DNA from: Collybiopsis luxurians FD-317 M1 | Lineage: Eukaryota; Basidiomycota; Agaricomycetes; Agaricales; Omphalotaceae | DNA: 64,000 nt | Assembly: GCA_000827265.1 (NCBI GenBank) | Contig: KN834866.1 | Coordinates: 68,363-132,362 of the forward strand | Direction of reading: 5' to 3' | Notes under the pieces: model-generated | Seen by the model: the letters and a program-made list of their open reading frames with translations, nothing else | Told to the model about the DNA's origin: nothing | Databases searched by the model: none | In this document: piece after piece, positions 22,353 to 33,425 of the stretch | How positions within the stretch are numbered: the stretch's first letter is position 1 | Layout: every line of letters begins with the position of its first letter | Program-made: the position numbers and the translations under genes

Positions 22353-23254
22353 AAAGATTTACAGTCGAAGGCCTATTTCTGGATACTTTTCGAATTAGGC
22401 TTAACTATTATACCTCTTTTTACATATCCTACTGATTGCTATTTGACGAACCCGATATTCTACCTATTAATTTTTTATATATATCCAGTCTTGGTGCTAC
22501 TAATACCTAAGCAAACCGTGACATTTGAGCAAACACCGTGTTGTTGCTGACTGCTTTCGAGCTCGCTAGTCGCTCCAGGTCGCGGATAATGGGTAAACTG
22601 AAGTTGAATGGAAGGCGTAGCGGGTAACACTCAGACTGGGCTTGAGCGCAAGCGAGAATAAAATGTTCCAGATGGCCTCGAACAATGATCGACCGAGAAA
22701 TAGAATGCTCTCGGTGCCTCGATTTAGCAAGTATGTTAGCGCAGTCGCCGTTGTTTTTGTCTGTTCACGATAGCAGAGGTCGGAACGGAAGCTAACTGTG
22801 AGGGGCGAAATGGATGATAGGTGTTGTAATTTTGGATTTGATAAGGCCTGAAGGACTGTCCACACGATATAGACATTCCAGCTAAGTACCGGGAATAAGA
22901 CTTAATCAAGAGCTGTTGCGGTGTATAGGTGGGATGATTCTGGACAGGATTCCAATACGTCTTGTTTCAAGTTCCATATCTGTAGTATTCACTTGGCCAG
23001 GGGCACAGCTTCGAATCTTGAATTATACATACAATTCATTATAAGCTAACTCATACTACACACAGCAGATGAGCCTTGGCTACTGGATGCGTACAAAGAC
23101 GGTTGATAAATATCAGCCTCTTGGAAGAGCATAGCAGGGAATCCAACATATTATCATGAATATAGAGAGAATAAAATATGTAGCCTATAAGCAAGGCATA
23201 ACCCTTCGACGGTATTGTCAGCGGTGAACCGTAATTTAGCTGTTTAAACTAGGC
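22353..23254. other. Spacer between copies 4 and 5, no gene supported
   Basis: A 99-codon minus-strand frame at 22566-22865 has no recognisable content and no paralogue in the other spacers. Nothing else is visible. Confidence 0.35.
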
Positions 23255-23690
23255 ATTCTGGCCCATTGTGCCACTGATAACGGTCATCTACGCAAAGTTC
23301 CAAGGCCTAGCTGGGGCTTTTACTTGCCCTTTCTCAGTCGTTGTTCTGCTTAACACCGTCTTGATACGCTGGAGCATTCAACGTACGGCCTACGTCTCCT
23401 CTGGACGAAATACGTTACTGGCGACCAGTACCAATACACCCGGAAGGCTGTTTGAAGCGATTCTTCCCATCGCGATTGAGCAAATGTTGTGGAGGCCTGT
23501 AATCATCATTACTTGAGTGCCTATGATTATAGAATTGGGGATCTATACTCGTCGAAGAGAAGGCATACGCAATACTCTTCCGCTGACATTATGTAGAAGA
23601 TACTGACGGTGCTGTCTCCGGTTGTCATTATAAATTTATGCATTAGCTCGACTTGATCTTATCGTTTTGTCGTTTATAACTACACCTGAT
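23255..23690 (+). pseudogene. Membrane protein family, copy 5 (relic of the C-terminal part)
   Basis: A short frame (to a TGA at 23516) contains LPIAIEQMLWRPVIIIT, which matches AFPSAIEQTLWRISSIIV of copy 4. After the stop, VPMIIELGIY still resembles APIILIIGIWI. Around 23648-23680 LARLDLIVLSF resembles AARFTLAVLSV. The N-terminal half is not found and the remainder is broken by stops and frame changes. Confidence 0.5.
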
Positions 23691-24403
23691 TATTCAAATT
23701 CAGACTGCTCTGCTTCGTATTCCCCTCCTTCGCGTTGCTTTTTGAAACATTCCGATGAACGCCTCCTGAAGAACAAATACCTATATTCTGTCATTCATTT
23801 TGAAACGTCATGTAGCTCCAAGGCAAACCTTCACAGATCTTCTTCTTAACCTCCTAAAGTAAGTCACCACTGGATATAAACAGAATCTCAACACGAGATT
23901 TGACCCTCGTTCCAACTGTGGAATTGAGTGTCTTCTGCACGACTCAATGTCACGGTTTGCTAGCTAGGACAATTACTGTAATGAACCGCACATTGCTTAA
24001 CGAACTGGGGGGACCATGACAAAATGACATAAATATGATGAGTCTGTACCGATGAACAACGCACTATAACTATATCTGAACGCGTTCGGAGCACGATTTC
24101 TGGTGGGATTCATTTGCTTCTGTTGCCTTTGCTTACAAACTCTCCAATCTAGCATTACAAGCGTCAAAAATGAAGACTTCGAATGCACATGGTGACACGG
24201 TGCCATTGTATTGCTTAGAAACACATATTCATTAGATCTATAATATCGGCGATGAACGGTGCCATGGGACCAGCAGCCTCTGTAATGAGACCAGCTCAAT
24301 GTTCCCAAGCCGCTCGAGATTAAATGTTATGGCTTACTAATACAAAAACTAACCTATAGCCCTATCGGTTGCGCATTGAGGAGAGACTCGAGGGCCGCTC
24401 GAA

Positions 24404-24410
24404 ATATAAA
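24404..24410 (+). promoter_or_regulatory. TATA box of the MDR oxidoreductase
   Basis: ATATAAA lies 81 nt before the ATG at 24491. The stretch between is pyrimidine-rich with 'tctaatccct', typical for fungal transcription start areas. Confidence 0.5.
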
Positions 24411-24490
24411 GGGAGTACGGTCTGTATCACTCGCACTAGTTCTAATCCCTAATCAAACCGTTGGAGGACCTTCTAATCCATCTTGTCATT

Positions 24491-25471
24491 ATGTCTGAAA
24501 CAATGAACGCCATCGTTATTCCTTCCTTCGGAGGTCCAGAGGTCCTCTCGTACCAGACGGTCCCAAAACCAATACCCGGATCGGACGAAGTACTCATTCA
24601 AGTCCGAGCTTTCGGCGTCAACCACGCCGAGATGCATATGCGTAAAGGCGAATGGGACGAGTGGAACCCTATCAGCGGTCTCGAATGTGTTGGTATCGTA
24701 GAAGCCTGCCCATCAGGAGACCTTGCCGTCGGAACAAAAGTGGTTGGCGTTATGGGTGGTATGGGGCGTAGTCGGCCGGGCGGATATGGAGAATTTGTCG
24801 CCGTTCCCCTCACCAATGTGCTTCCTGTCGACACACGACTGCCATGGGAAGAGCTTGCGGCGCTGCCGGAGGTGTATAGTACCGCGTGGTCATGTCTATT
24901 CACCATATTAGATTTGCGTCGGGGGGAAAAGCTATTGATTCGAGGTGCAACAAGCACGATTGGACAGGCGGCACTGAATCTTGCGGTCGACGCGGGAGCC
25001 ATTGTCACAGCGACCACGAGGCGAGAAGAGAGATTCGAGTGGATTAAGAAGATGGGAGCTGTTGACGCAGTGCGGGAGCAAGATGGGCTTGACAAGATCT
25101 TTGGAACGACGCGCTTTGACAAGATCTTGAACCTGATTGGGAACCGTGTGCTAGTGGAATCCATCGAGTTGACACGGACTGGAGGCCGGATATTGCAGGC
25201 GGGCTGGCTAGGAGGTCTAGCACCAGTAAAGGACTTTAATCCCATGGTGGAGATGAAGTCCGGTGTGCACTTTAGCTTGTTCCACAGCAAGGTGCTCGGT
25301 TCGGAGGAGTTTCCGCTGTCAGCTATCCCGCTGCAGGAGATTGTCCGGAAGATCGAGGAGGGGAAGTGGGATGCAAAGCCTGCAAAGGTATTTGAATATC
25401 GCGACATACACAGTGCACACCGAGCGTTAGATTCGCATGACACTGGAGGTAAAATTGTTGTTAAACACTAG
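24491..25471 (+). CDS. Zinc-independent MDR-family oxidoreductase (quinone-oxidoreductase-like)
   Basis: This is an intronless gene of 326 codons. The product belongs to the medium-chain dehydrogenase/reductase superfamily, NADPH:quinone oxidoreductase-like branch: cytosolic NAD(P)H-dependent reduction of quinones or alpha,beta-unsaturated carbonyls is the usual role, and the substrate here is not predictable. The N-terminal GroES-like part shows AIVIPSFGGPEVL, the PGSDEVLIQVRAFGVNHAEM block, and SGLECVG (about 62-68) where zinc alcohol dehydrogenases have the GHE motif. The nucleotide-binding site is LLIRGATSTIGQAALNLA, with GATSTIG at about 152-158, followed by TATTRREER, whose arginines suit NADPH. 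Catalytic and structural zinc cysteines are absent. The C-terminal part ends IHSAHRALDSHDTGGKIVVKH, the family's usual ending. Reading could start 10 codons earlier only at a TTG, so I chose the ATG. The length is normal for the family. Confidence 0.93.
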   Translation: MSETMNAIVIPSFGGPEVLSYQTVPKPIPGSDEVLIQVRAFGVNHAEMHMRKGEWDEWNPISGLECVGIVEACPSGDLAVGTKVVGVMGGMGRSRPGGYGEFVAVPLTNVLPVDTRLPWEELAALPEVYSTAWSCLFTILDLRRGEKLLIRGATSTIGQAALNLAVDAGAIVTATTRREERFEWIKKMGAVDAVREQDGLDKIFGTTRFDKILNLIGNRVLVESIELTRTGGRILQAGWLGGLAPVKDFNPMVEMKSGVHFSLFHSKVLGSEEFPLSAIPLQEIVRKIEEGKWDAKPAKVFEYRDIHSAHRALDSHDTGGKIVVKH

Positions 25472-26456
25472 CATGTAGAGTCGAGAGCGAAAATCAGATC
25501 CATCTTATTGTACGTTGATACTTTTTTTTACTCGGAAATAGTGTAGTTGTCCGTGCTATACGAGGATATCAAGGCTTCCGCTGGATGCAGATGTGAATCA
25601 AACACGAAGCATGAGGGGAGGTTAGCGGGGAGACGCACTTTTATCGAGTTTCTACACCAAAATCGCTCCCAGAAAGAGAAGCTCCAACACTCGAATCGAA
25701 GCTATGGGCGGTTCGCCACGCTACAGCCCACGCAAGCTCCCATTCAGCTTGAATACTTTATGCACACGAACGTTGCTTCTTGATTCTTAGCACGTCGTTG
25801 AAGCTCCACAAGCGACCAGAAACGGCTCAGAAATTAAGGCGAAAATGGAAAAAATGTTGAAAGTTGTGGGAGGTTCGGCGATCAACTTTCATGCAGATGG
25901 CCTTGGACTTGGAGACCACATAGCTCGAGCGTATATCGTATGGGACTTTAGAGGGACATTAAGTTGAGAAGAATGGCCGGATAATGTATTTTTTGCAGTT
26001 GGTGGTCGTAAAACAACCGGTAATAAGCGCCCATAGGACATGCGACGAAATTGAGGAGCGCCCAGAGATCGACATTCACGACATGTATTCAGAGTGACTC
26101 TCGATTAGAGCACTCAAAATTTTGCAAAACATTTGCTGAGGGCATTTCTGTGCACTACACTCGCGGTCGCTCACTCCACGCATACTCGATTGATGCATTG
26201 AGCCAGTACTCAAAAGTTAAGGAAGGCAAGCATCCCGTCCAGTGTGTTTGTTTTATCACGAATAACGAATATATACCGAAAAGAAACCCGTCTTCGGGAA
26301 AGCAAAGCTGCTTATGACTATATCAACTCAAGCATCCAGGTTACAAGAATTAAAACATGATACATATCGAGGGTGAGTGGTTGAGGGACGGAAAACGGAC
26401 TCTTTCCTACCATCTGAGTCTTGCACACTTCCGACGTTGGAGTTTCGATTTTTAAT
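25472..26456. other. Spacer after the oxidoreductase, no gene supported
   Basis: Short frames (for example 26051-26317, plus) lack splice-consistent extension or known motifs. Nothing repetitive is apparent. Confidence 0.35.
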
Positions 26457-26879
26457 ATGGGCAAACATCTCCTTCAGGGAGCGGGGCAGTGTCCCATGAG
26501 GAGCCGTCTCATCGAACCACTTACAAGTGCGGCGTTCGTACTGTCAAATTCTGACTCTATGATCAACCTCCTCAACAGTCGGACTAGTCAAACCTCAAGA
26601 TTTTTTTCCGCAAAATCCGTCGAGTCATCTCTCACTCTCGTAACCAGCAAGGGTCGAATCGTCCATGACAGTTCCATACTTGTCTCTAGAGGGCGATTTC
26701 CCGAAATTTGCGCTGCCTCCGATTTGTTCCCTATCCAATGCGTACGTGTCGCATTCGCTTCCCTCAATAGCTTCGATCCTCTCAATATGACGGTAGTGGC
26801 GTCCCTTTTGCCAAACGACCGAATCAATTCGTACCTAAGAGTGGCCACTTCGATGAACAGTCCGAACTACCCATTCTGA
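26457..26879 (+). CDS. Unidentified 140-codon ORF
   Basis: This is the longest unassigned frame in the 25-32 kb stretch, running from an ATG (MGKHLLQGAGQ) to a TGA. It is serine- and leucine-rich (SSLTLVTSKGRIVHDSSILV) with no motif I recognise. The antisense strand is also open for about 86 codons over the same bases, so coding on this strand is not certain. It may be chance or the trace of a decayed gene. Confidence 0.2.
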   Translation: MGKHLLQGAGQCPMRSRLIEPLTSAAFVLSNSDSMINLLNSRTSQTSRFFSAKSVESSLTLVTSKGRIVHDSSILVSRGRFPEICAASDLFPIQCVRVAFASLNSFDPLNMTVVASLLPNDRINSYLRVATSMNSPNYPF

Positions 26880-28743
26880 TGATCTCTCATCTCCATTCGC
26901 GATTTATTGCGACCTAGTTGACAGCGCGGTACAGTGTTCAATATCTATCCAATCCAACGAATACTGTGAGTCGTTTTACATGAATGTCACACCATAACCA
27001 TACTAGTTCTCATATATTCCCGTCGTTTTCCGACTTCTTTCTCATCGCGAAGTCCAAGAACCTTCCAATGGCAGATCTCAATATGTCGGCGGTGATTCAA
27101 CACACTCCGCATGTTGCACGGCGGGAGTAGCTCTGCCATCCTCTACTTTCGACTGAATCGTAGTTAATGTTCCTCATATCTCTGTTTCTACTCTGTCGGG
27201 AATAAGGAAGGCGGTTGGTTCAGCTTCAATTTATGTTTGAATGTTATTACCGATTATGAACTACAAGGAGTTCATGCTGGAGTCTCGACCTCCTATACTT
27301 CTGAATCGAATACGGTATATCCTGTTCGCCGTGTGTCTGTGCACATTGAAAGGTTGTTAATATGTTTCTCTTGTTCTAGATTTCGTCGGACGGTTGTATC
27401 GCACTTATACAAGAAAGCCACTTCTTCGTTGTTCAAGGGTAGACAAGGTTCGTATAGTAAGGTACATCTGGATCAGGGCAGATATCTACTAATTTCGTAG
27501 CTGGGGAGACTGAATCGCATTCAATTTTTCAGCCCTCATATCGGGTAAAGACCAAGACCATGACTTTAATTCAATCGTTTCCAAAGACCTGTATGCTTTT
27601 GCATGGTCATTTATGAGATTTGTACTGCGCTCTTTTAATGTCAAATTTCGATTACTTATATGGGCTGATACCTCGAGTTATTTTGGAAGCGACAATCTTT
27701 CACTTTGTGACAGCTCGTATAATCGTGTGCTTTACTTCAATAGAGACAAAATCTATGGATACGTCAACATAAACTTGGGACCTTATTGATGAACAGAAGA
27801 CAGAAGTATATTCTTGCTTGACGATTGAGATTCCAGAAGATGTACATACGATGCGTACAACACAGTAAAAGCTTTCAAATGATCTCACGATAATGGCACC
27901 AAATTAGATGGATGCTGACACATAAGGCCAGGCCAGAATTTACTCTAAGAGAAGGGACGTGTCAACTAGTAGGACGGGCTTCAAGGTTGATGCTTACGGC
28001 GCTAAGGAATCATCTTTTCGCCGCGGGAAGGAGCGTTAGCTTCCGCCCCCTGTTGTAGATTGACAATTCGACTTCATGAACTCTGATAGAAAGGGCACCG
28101 TTCAAATGACCTAAAAATAATTTTCTGTTGACTGGTCACATCCTCAAGATCCCACAGAGCGATCCAAGACGTCGCCTTAAAAGGGATATGCAGAGTATTG
28201 ATTTGCGAAGAATATGCTTCGCCACGCCTCGCATATCTGAGACTCGGACGTCCAAACGGTCAGCTGTATGCTCCGAGTAAACATATCCAGGGAATTATTG
28301 AATGTAGTCTTACTTTGTAGCACAGGATAGGATAGAGTACGACCGTCCGCGTATCACCTCAACCGTCCTGAATGTAATTTGTCTTTCCTTTGTAGTTTAG
28401 GAAAGGATAAAGTTCGACTCTCCGGTTATTACCCGTTTTGGCCTATACAAAGCTCCACTCGTATCTGTTATTCAGACTACATATGATTTTCAAGGCGAAA
28501 GCTATTAAATAAACAAAAATTCAATTCGAATGGTTCCCTCTATACATACATCTGCCGTACGTGTTCTGGAAGCGTGAAGCAGACAACCCAAATATACTTG
28601 ACCCTTCGGAATGGACTCGCTCCCTACCGCCAGTCCAAACGAGCGGAAATGAAAGATCATAATTTCTTCTACTTCGAGACGTTTCCAAATTCTAGAGATT
28701 GGGGTACTTTACTGATTCGAAATTCCATCTCCACAAAGCAGAG
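26880..28743. other. Non-coding or decayed stretch
   Basis: No frame can be defended. Around 28310 and 28390 a short passage is duplicated: 'tttgtagcacaggataggat' and 'tttgtagtttaggaaaggat', each followed by a '[a/g]taaagttcgac' or 'agagtacgac' type sequence. Confidence 0.35.
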
Positions 28744-29215
28744 TCAGGTATTTGGACACAGGAATTCAGTGTGTAGTACGGTTGGTGTTGATTCGCGAAT
28801 ATATACGTTCTGATTAAGGATGGTCAGCCATCTTTGAGTTTTTGTTCTGTTGGAGCATACGTACCATCTCGGAACTGATTGGGAAACTCGAGTGTTCATC
28901 GCGTGGTCGGGATACAAAGCTTTCTCGTTCCAGAATTTTAACATATTCAAAACCGCCTAAAGACTCATCATCGAGTGGAGCGTCCGCATTTTTGTTCAAG
29001 TCCGAGCACCAAGGACCCCGAAAAACCTCCCGGTTTTCAGGCTCGTCATTTCCAGCTTTTGCTCCTGGAGATATATACTAGTGGCAACCTGGCTTCTCGG
29101 TCCGCGTCTCTCCACGTTTGGTCGTCGGGAAGACCGAAACCGAAGGTCGGAGATCTAGCGGTAACGATCGCAGCGAATCTGAGCCCAAATATCCGAGCAG
29201 GTCAACAATGGCTCA
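28744..29215 (-). pseudogene. Unidentified gene with one frame break
   Basis: On the minus strand a protein-like frame (SPTFGFGLPDDQTW, then REARLPLVYISRSKSW) ends in a TGA near 29048. One base off, a second frame starts at once (DEPENREVFRGPWCSDLN, LDDESLGGFEYVKILE, RPRDEHSSFPISSEM). It meets a clean 55-nt intron (28864-28810, GTACGT..TCAG). The last exon (28809-28744, 21 codons plus stop) reads RESTPTVLHTEFLCPNT. The good intron and the smooth content on both sides of the break suggest a real gene that suffered one indel, or a sequencing error. I do not recognise the family. Confidence 0.35.
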
Positions 29216-32200
29216 TGCGAAAGAGTAGGATAAAAAAAAAAGTGTGAATCGAACCGACTCGCGAATGCAGCACCGATGAAACTAAACGAGCCGGGGTCGA
29301 TTCGTCGATTCATCAGATGAATGCAACATATCCCCAGCAGAGCTCAGTCCACCGGCTCGCGGATTGATTTCGATATTATCGGCGGCCTTGGAAAGAAGAT
29401 AAAGACTTGTTTTTGGTTCGGAATTTACCCAAACATTCGGCTCATGAGAAAAGCCTCAAGTTGATTCGCATAAACTTCATGCCGTGAACATCTTCCCCAT
29501 GTCATCTATGAGCTTCGATGAGGTCCGTGCTTAAGCGAGCTTTCGTCTCACCTTGGAGGACGATCAGGGCCAAGAGAATATGGGGAAAGGCGGGGCAATA
29601 GCAGGGGTTAACTTTCTTCCTCGTTCCCACTCAATGCCGGCGGAACCTTACTGATTCGGGTAACTGGATTGCTGTACGAAATTGACAAGAAAGCGTTTGG
29701 CAAGCTCATGTCTTGAATCGACCAGACTCGTCGATTTGCAAGGAAGAGAGTAGAAAGTAGCTTGTACCATCAAATTTCGCGATTTGAAGAATTCTAGACC
29801 CATGATGTAATCAACGTTTGTTCAGGTGTTACGGGGAGGAAGATAAGCTCTCTAGTCCCGTACCTTCCTTTTTTTTTTCCATGTTTCCCGTCACAGCAGA
29901 CCAAAACCGAAGTACATGGCGCTGACTAGCACCTCGTGTCAGTTATCGACCCATTTGACTACACTTATCTTCAAATTCTAACGCAGACAGAGAAATTAAA
30001 CTTTCATCTGGCGATAGCGATGTTCCGAGTGCTTTTTTGTCAAAGCAGCGAGAACCGATGTCATCTCAATACCAAGTACTTTAACTGGCCGTACCTGAGT
30101 CAGCTTCTTTATTATCTTTCAGCGTCAAATAGACTTTTTTTACTATAGTTAATACCGAGGCGTGAGTGAGCAGTGAACGCCGACTCACCTCCCCCTCGTG
30201 GTCGTATAACAAAACTTGCTATAAGCCTCGGGCCCCAATTTAATGACTGAGATTATACCAAATTGGTGCGATGTACAGTGTGTGAGCGTGTGTTCTTTTA
30301 GGTGGAAAGAGACAGTAAGCTTTCCTCTCTCTCTCTCTGCCAAGTTCCGAGCCTCTCTTCCTCGTGGTACTATTAATACCTTCAATTTGACGGATTGTGC
30401 CCACCCTTTGAGCTCCCAGAGTCCCCTCTCCGACCCGATCCGAGGCAGTTCAACGGAGTCTTAAACTTTCCTAAAAGTTAGGAAGTTCGAAGGAAGTTTG
30501 TCTGTGCCTTCCTACATTCTATCTGTATTCACACTCACGGGCGTCCAAAAAATACTACTCGACTACCTCCTTATGACAGTGACAGTTCCTAACCAAATGA
30601 GCGTTGATCAGCTGTGTTAGAGCGTTGAAGGGAGTTGCCAATCCTGGAACAAAGAGACTAAAAAAAAAGGCTCGCCTGTAAAATGTTGTAACTCCGCGAT
30701 AATGATATGAACCGTGAGGATAAAAAACACAAAGAAACATACATACATTCGACATTCATATTGCAGACTTGGTTCGCAAAGGTCCGGCCGTTAAAGTGAT
30801 TTCTCGTCCTCAAATGCTCGGTCTGATTCGATTCATAATCGGATTACGAGTCGGATGCGCTGCACAGAACCCGAGACGAATGATGGGTGATTATCAGGAG
30901 ACGTCAGTATTGTATATTGTAACTGAAATGAAAAACGTGTGGTAGTTCGAGGAAATGGACATCACAAATGTTCCACTCACTCTCGGAAGATTTACTTGAC
31001 TGGAGCCTATCACTGCGAGGGTACGGCTTGTGGATTTGGGCTGGTTTTTCATGATGATTAGTAGAGATAAAATACGTCTTACATAAGAGAACGTACCAGC
31101 AAGCGAGTCCTATGTATAGACAAAGAATTAGTCTTCCGGTGAAAGAGGGATAAAGTTGGCTATTACCGGAATAAAGGAATACTTTAGCGTGATGCAAATC
31201 AATGAGACCAGTCCGAAAAAGTTGTCACAGGAAATGTTTATCACCATGCACTTGTTGGAAAGGCGATTCGCTCGCGGAAAGCTTGAGCTTAACTAGTTGG
31301 AGCCAGTATGACTGTGTACTCAGCAACAGATCAGGCGAGAGTGTCTTGAAGATACGAGATTGCCTCGGGCTCGATGCGACTTAAGATAGGTTGAGAAACG
31401 CCTGGATTTCAACGCCCAGTGGTCAAGGTTGAGAGAAACACGCCTTAGGCTGAGTATCATTGGCAAGGGGAAACTAATAGCTGCCTCCATCCCTATTTGA
31501 ATTTGAACGCTAATCACTTCTCCAGGCCCATTTGTTTGCCGATTCTCTGTTGTAAAACCGAGGAGATCAAGCATAAGTGTGACGCGAGGAAATGCTCACA
31601 ATTTGAAAGCTGTGCCGGACAGGCCGTTTACTGCTTGTAAGCTTGAGGTTATTCGCTGTGATCATAAATAAAGATGATGTAGTGCAAAGCCAAGGGTACG
31701 GGTTAGCACTGGCACGACACGAGCAAGAGTCGTGAAAGATCTCGAAATTTTCCATAGTAGGGTAGGAAAAGAACAGAATTCGCATCCGGGTAAGTCTCCG
31801 TATGGAGAAAATTTCAATATTTGGAAGAGGAACTAGCGTGTTTATCACCGGATACAGTTACATCTGCAAAGAGCACCCTAACGTCGCGCAAACTAACGAG
31901 AGCAATCACGAAGGTGATCCGAGGAATGCGTTTATCATAGAATTTCTATCGAAAAGCTTGACCTTGTTCGATGGAGTCGGGAGAAAAGGTCAGGCGTACC
32001 CTAAGGTACGGCACAACTAGGACTTGTCACAGGAACGGCTGGATTCAATGGCCAGTAGTTATTTGCCGTAGTAGGAACAAAGACGCCTTATAGCTAAGGC
32101 ACAACTAAGTATAGAGAAAGTATTAGTATTGGCGTTCAGTAACGAAAGAGCGACAAGGGTAGCTATACTTACCATAAGACAGTTTTTGCTGCACGAATAT

Positions 32201-32468
32201 CTGATGGTTCAATTATCAAGCAGTCAAAGAGAACAACTAATCATGTTAACATTGACGGATGCGAGTATATAAAGTGTCATGCAGGTAACTTTTTAAAAAA
32301 AAGTCGTACGACCCAAGGTCAACAAAGTTCGGAGTCGAGGAGATGCGAGTAGAAAAATGTCTGAGAGTCTGAGACTGTCTGAATGAAAAACCGGAAGCTA
32401 GAGTATGGTATGAAGATAGTCCATCGAGTCATAAAAAGAAAATCCAGTCCCAGCGTTTATAACGCCTT
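29216..32468. other. Stretch with fragmentary coding signal only
   Basis: Minus-strand frames at 30904-31197, 31320-31574 and 31567-31848 contain possible splice sites (for example a GTACGT..CCAG pair near 31100), but I could not join them into a gene. A CT microsatellite lies at 30324-30338. Two passages look like diverged copies of each other: 'gaaacgcctggatttcaacg' near 31395 and 'gaacggctggattcaatgg' near 32033, both followed by an 'acgcctta' block. Confidence 0.35.
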
Positions 32469-33309
32469 TTAAAGGAATAAGGTAGCTCCAGCAACAGCAG
32501 CGAGTACAGCGGCGATAACAGCAGTGTTGCCAGTCTGGAAGGAAGCGGCTCCATTACCGTTGAAGCTTCCGGTGGAACCAGTGCTAGAGGCAGCAGAGGA
32601 GGTCGAAGAGGCACCTGATGTGCCGCCAGTTGCGGAGCCAGCGCTACTTCCGGTGGAAGATGAACCTGGAGCAGTACTAGGCAAAGATAACGAGAACGGG
32701 AATTTAGCCATTATTAGAAAGTACATAGCAAATTGTACTCACGAGCTCGCAGAAGATCCGGAGGCAGAGACACCGGGCGTGAAGGTGGTACTAAAGGTCG
32801 CAGATGCACTGGTAGGAGCTTGAGCAATAGCGAATTGACCAGAGGAGGCGAAAACCTGGTTGATATTGGAAACATTGACAGCGCTCAAAGTGTACTGCGA
32901 ACTGTGAGAAGTCAAAATGACTAAATTCAAATAATGAGCTTTTGGCATGCGTACTCGGCTGGAACGATGGGCCACTCGATGCTGAGAGGGCTCCCGGATT
33001 GAGCGTTTACGTTGTTGGCGAGAGCGAATGAATTTCGGAAGGAAGGGTGATTCAATTCGAGGGAGAAGGTGCTAAATATTGAACAATAAGCCTTCCAATA
33101 ATACTGATTCAAAGCCAAACAACATACGGGTCATCGTCGGTCGCAGTCCAGGTAACGTCTGATCTCAAGCCAGAGGTGACATTGGTGGGTGTGTCGAGGG
33201 AAAGACCCAGAACGAAAGGGATGACAGCAGCGAGGACGCTATACGAGGATATTATTTAGTTAATGAAAATAAAAGAAACGGCAAATACTGACGAAAGTTT
33301 GGCGAACAT
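32469..33309 (-). CDS. GPI-anchored Ser/Thr-rich cell-wall protein, Kre9/Knh1-like
   Basis: Five exons on the minus strand (33309-33293, 33238-33128, 33071-32955, 32901-32743, 32676-32469) splice in frame to 203 residues. The four introns are 53-66 nt: 33292-33239, 33127-33072, 32954-32902 and 32742-32677. The N-terminus is a secretion signal (MFAKLSVLAAVIPFVLGLSL), and LDTPTNVTSGLRSDVTW is typical of the Ser-Thr-rich GPI-anchored membrane family (Pfam Kre9_KNH). A beta-sandwich-like core follows (FSLELNHPSFRNSFALAN, QYTLSAVNVSNINQVFA). Then comes a Ser/Thr/Gly/Ala-rich O-glycosylation stalk and a C-terminal hydrophobic tail (AVIAAVLAAVAGATLFL) after GNGAASFQTGN, the pattern of a GPI attachment signal. 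Related proteins sit in the plasma membrane or wall and act in beta-glucan assembly; the exact role here is inference. The start is supported by the signal peptide and by a TATA box about 115 nt upstream. Confidence 0.88.
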
Positions 33310-33418
33310 CTTCAGAGTCGTTGGTAAGGAAATTGAAGGGGGTAAAGTAGGATGGAAGGAAGTAGGTGTGAGAGGATGAACGGAAACTGTTCGAAACCTG
33401 AGCAGACGCTCAGGAAAT

Positions 33419-33425
33419 ATTTATA
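33419..33425 (-). promoter_or_regulatory. TATA box of the GPI-anchored protein gene
   Basis: TATAAAT on the minus strand lies about 110-116 nt upstream of the ATG at 33309. Confidence 0.5.

Noticed and set aside
24598..25443. 281-codon open frame antisense to the MDR oxidoreductase
   Set aside because: It is the mirror of a gene with strong codon bias; the translation is Ser/Pro/Arg-rich without motifs, while the sense strand has the full MDR signature.
26588..26848. 86-codon minus-strand frame opposite the unidentified 140-codon ORF
   Set aside because: Starts without ATG context, cannot be extended by splicing, and has no motif; kept only as a caution on the plus-strand call.
29230..29265. 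tRNA-like B box (GGTTCGATTC) followed by a T run on the minus strand
   Set aside because: The T-arm stem does not pair and neither an A box nor an acceptor stem is found upstream.
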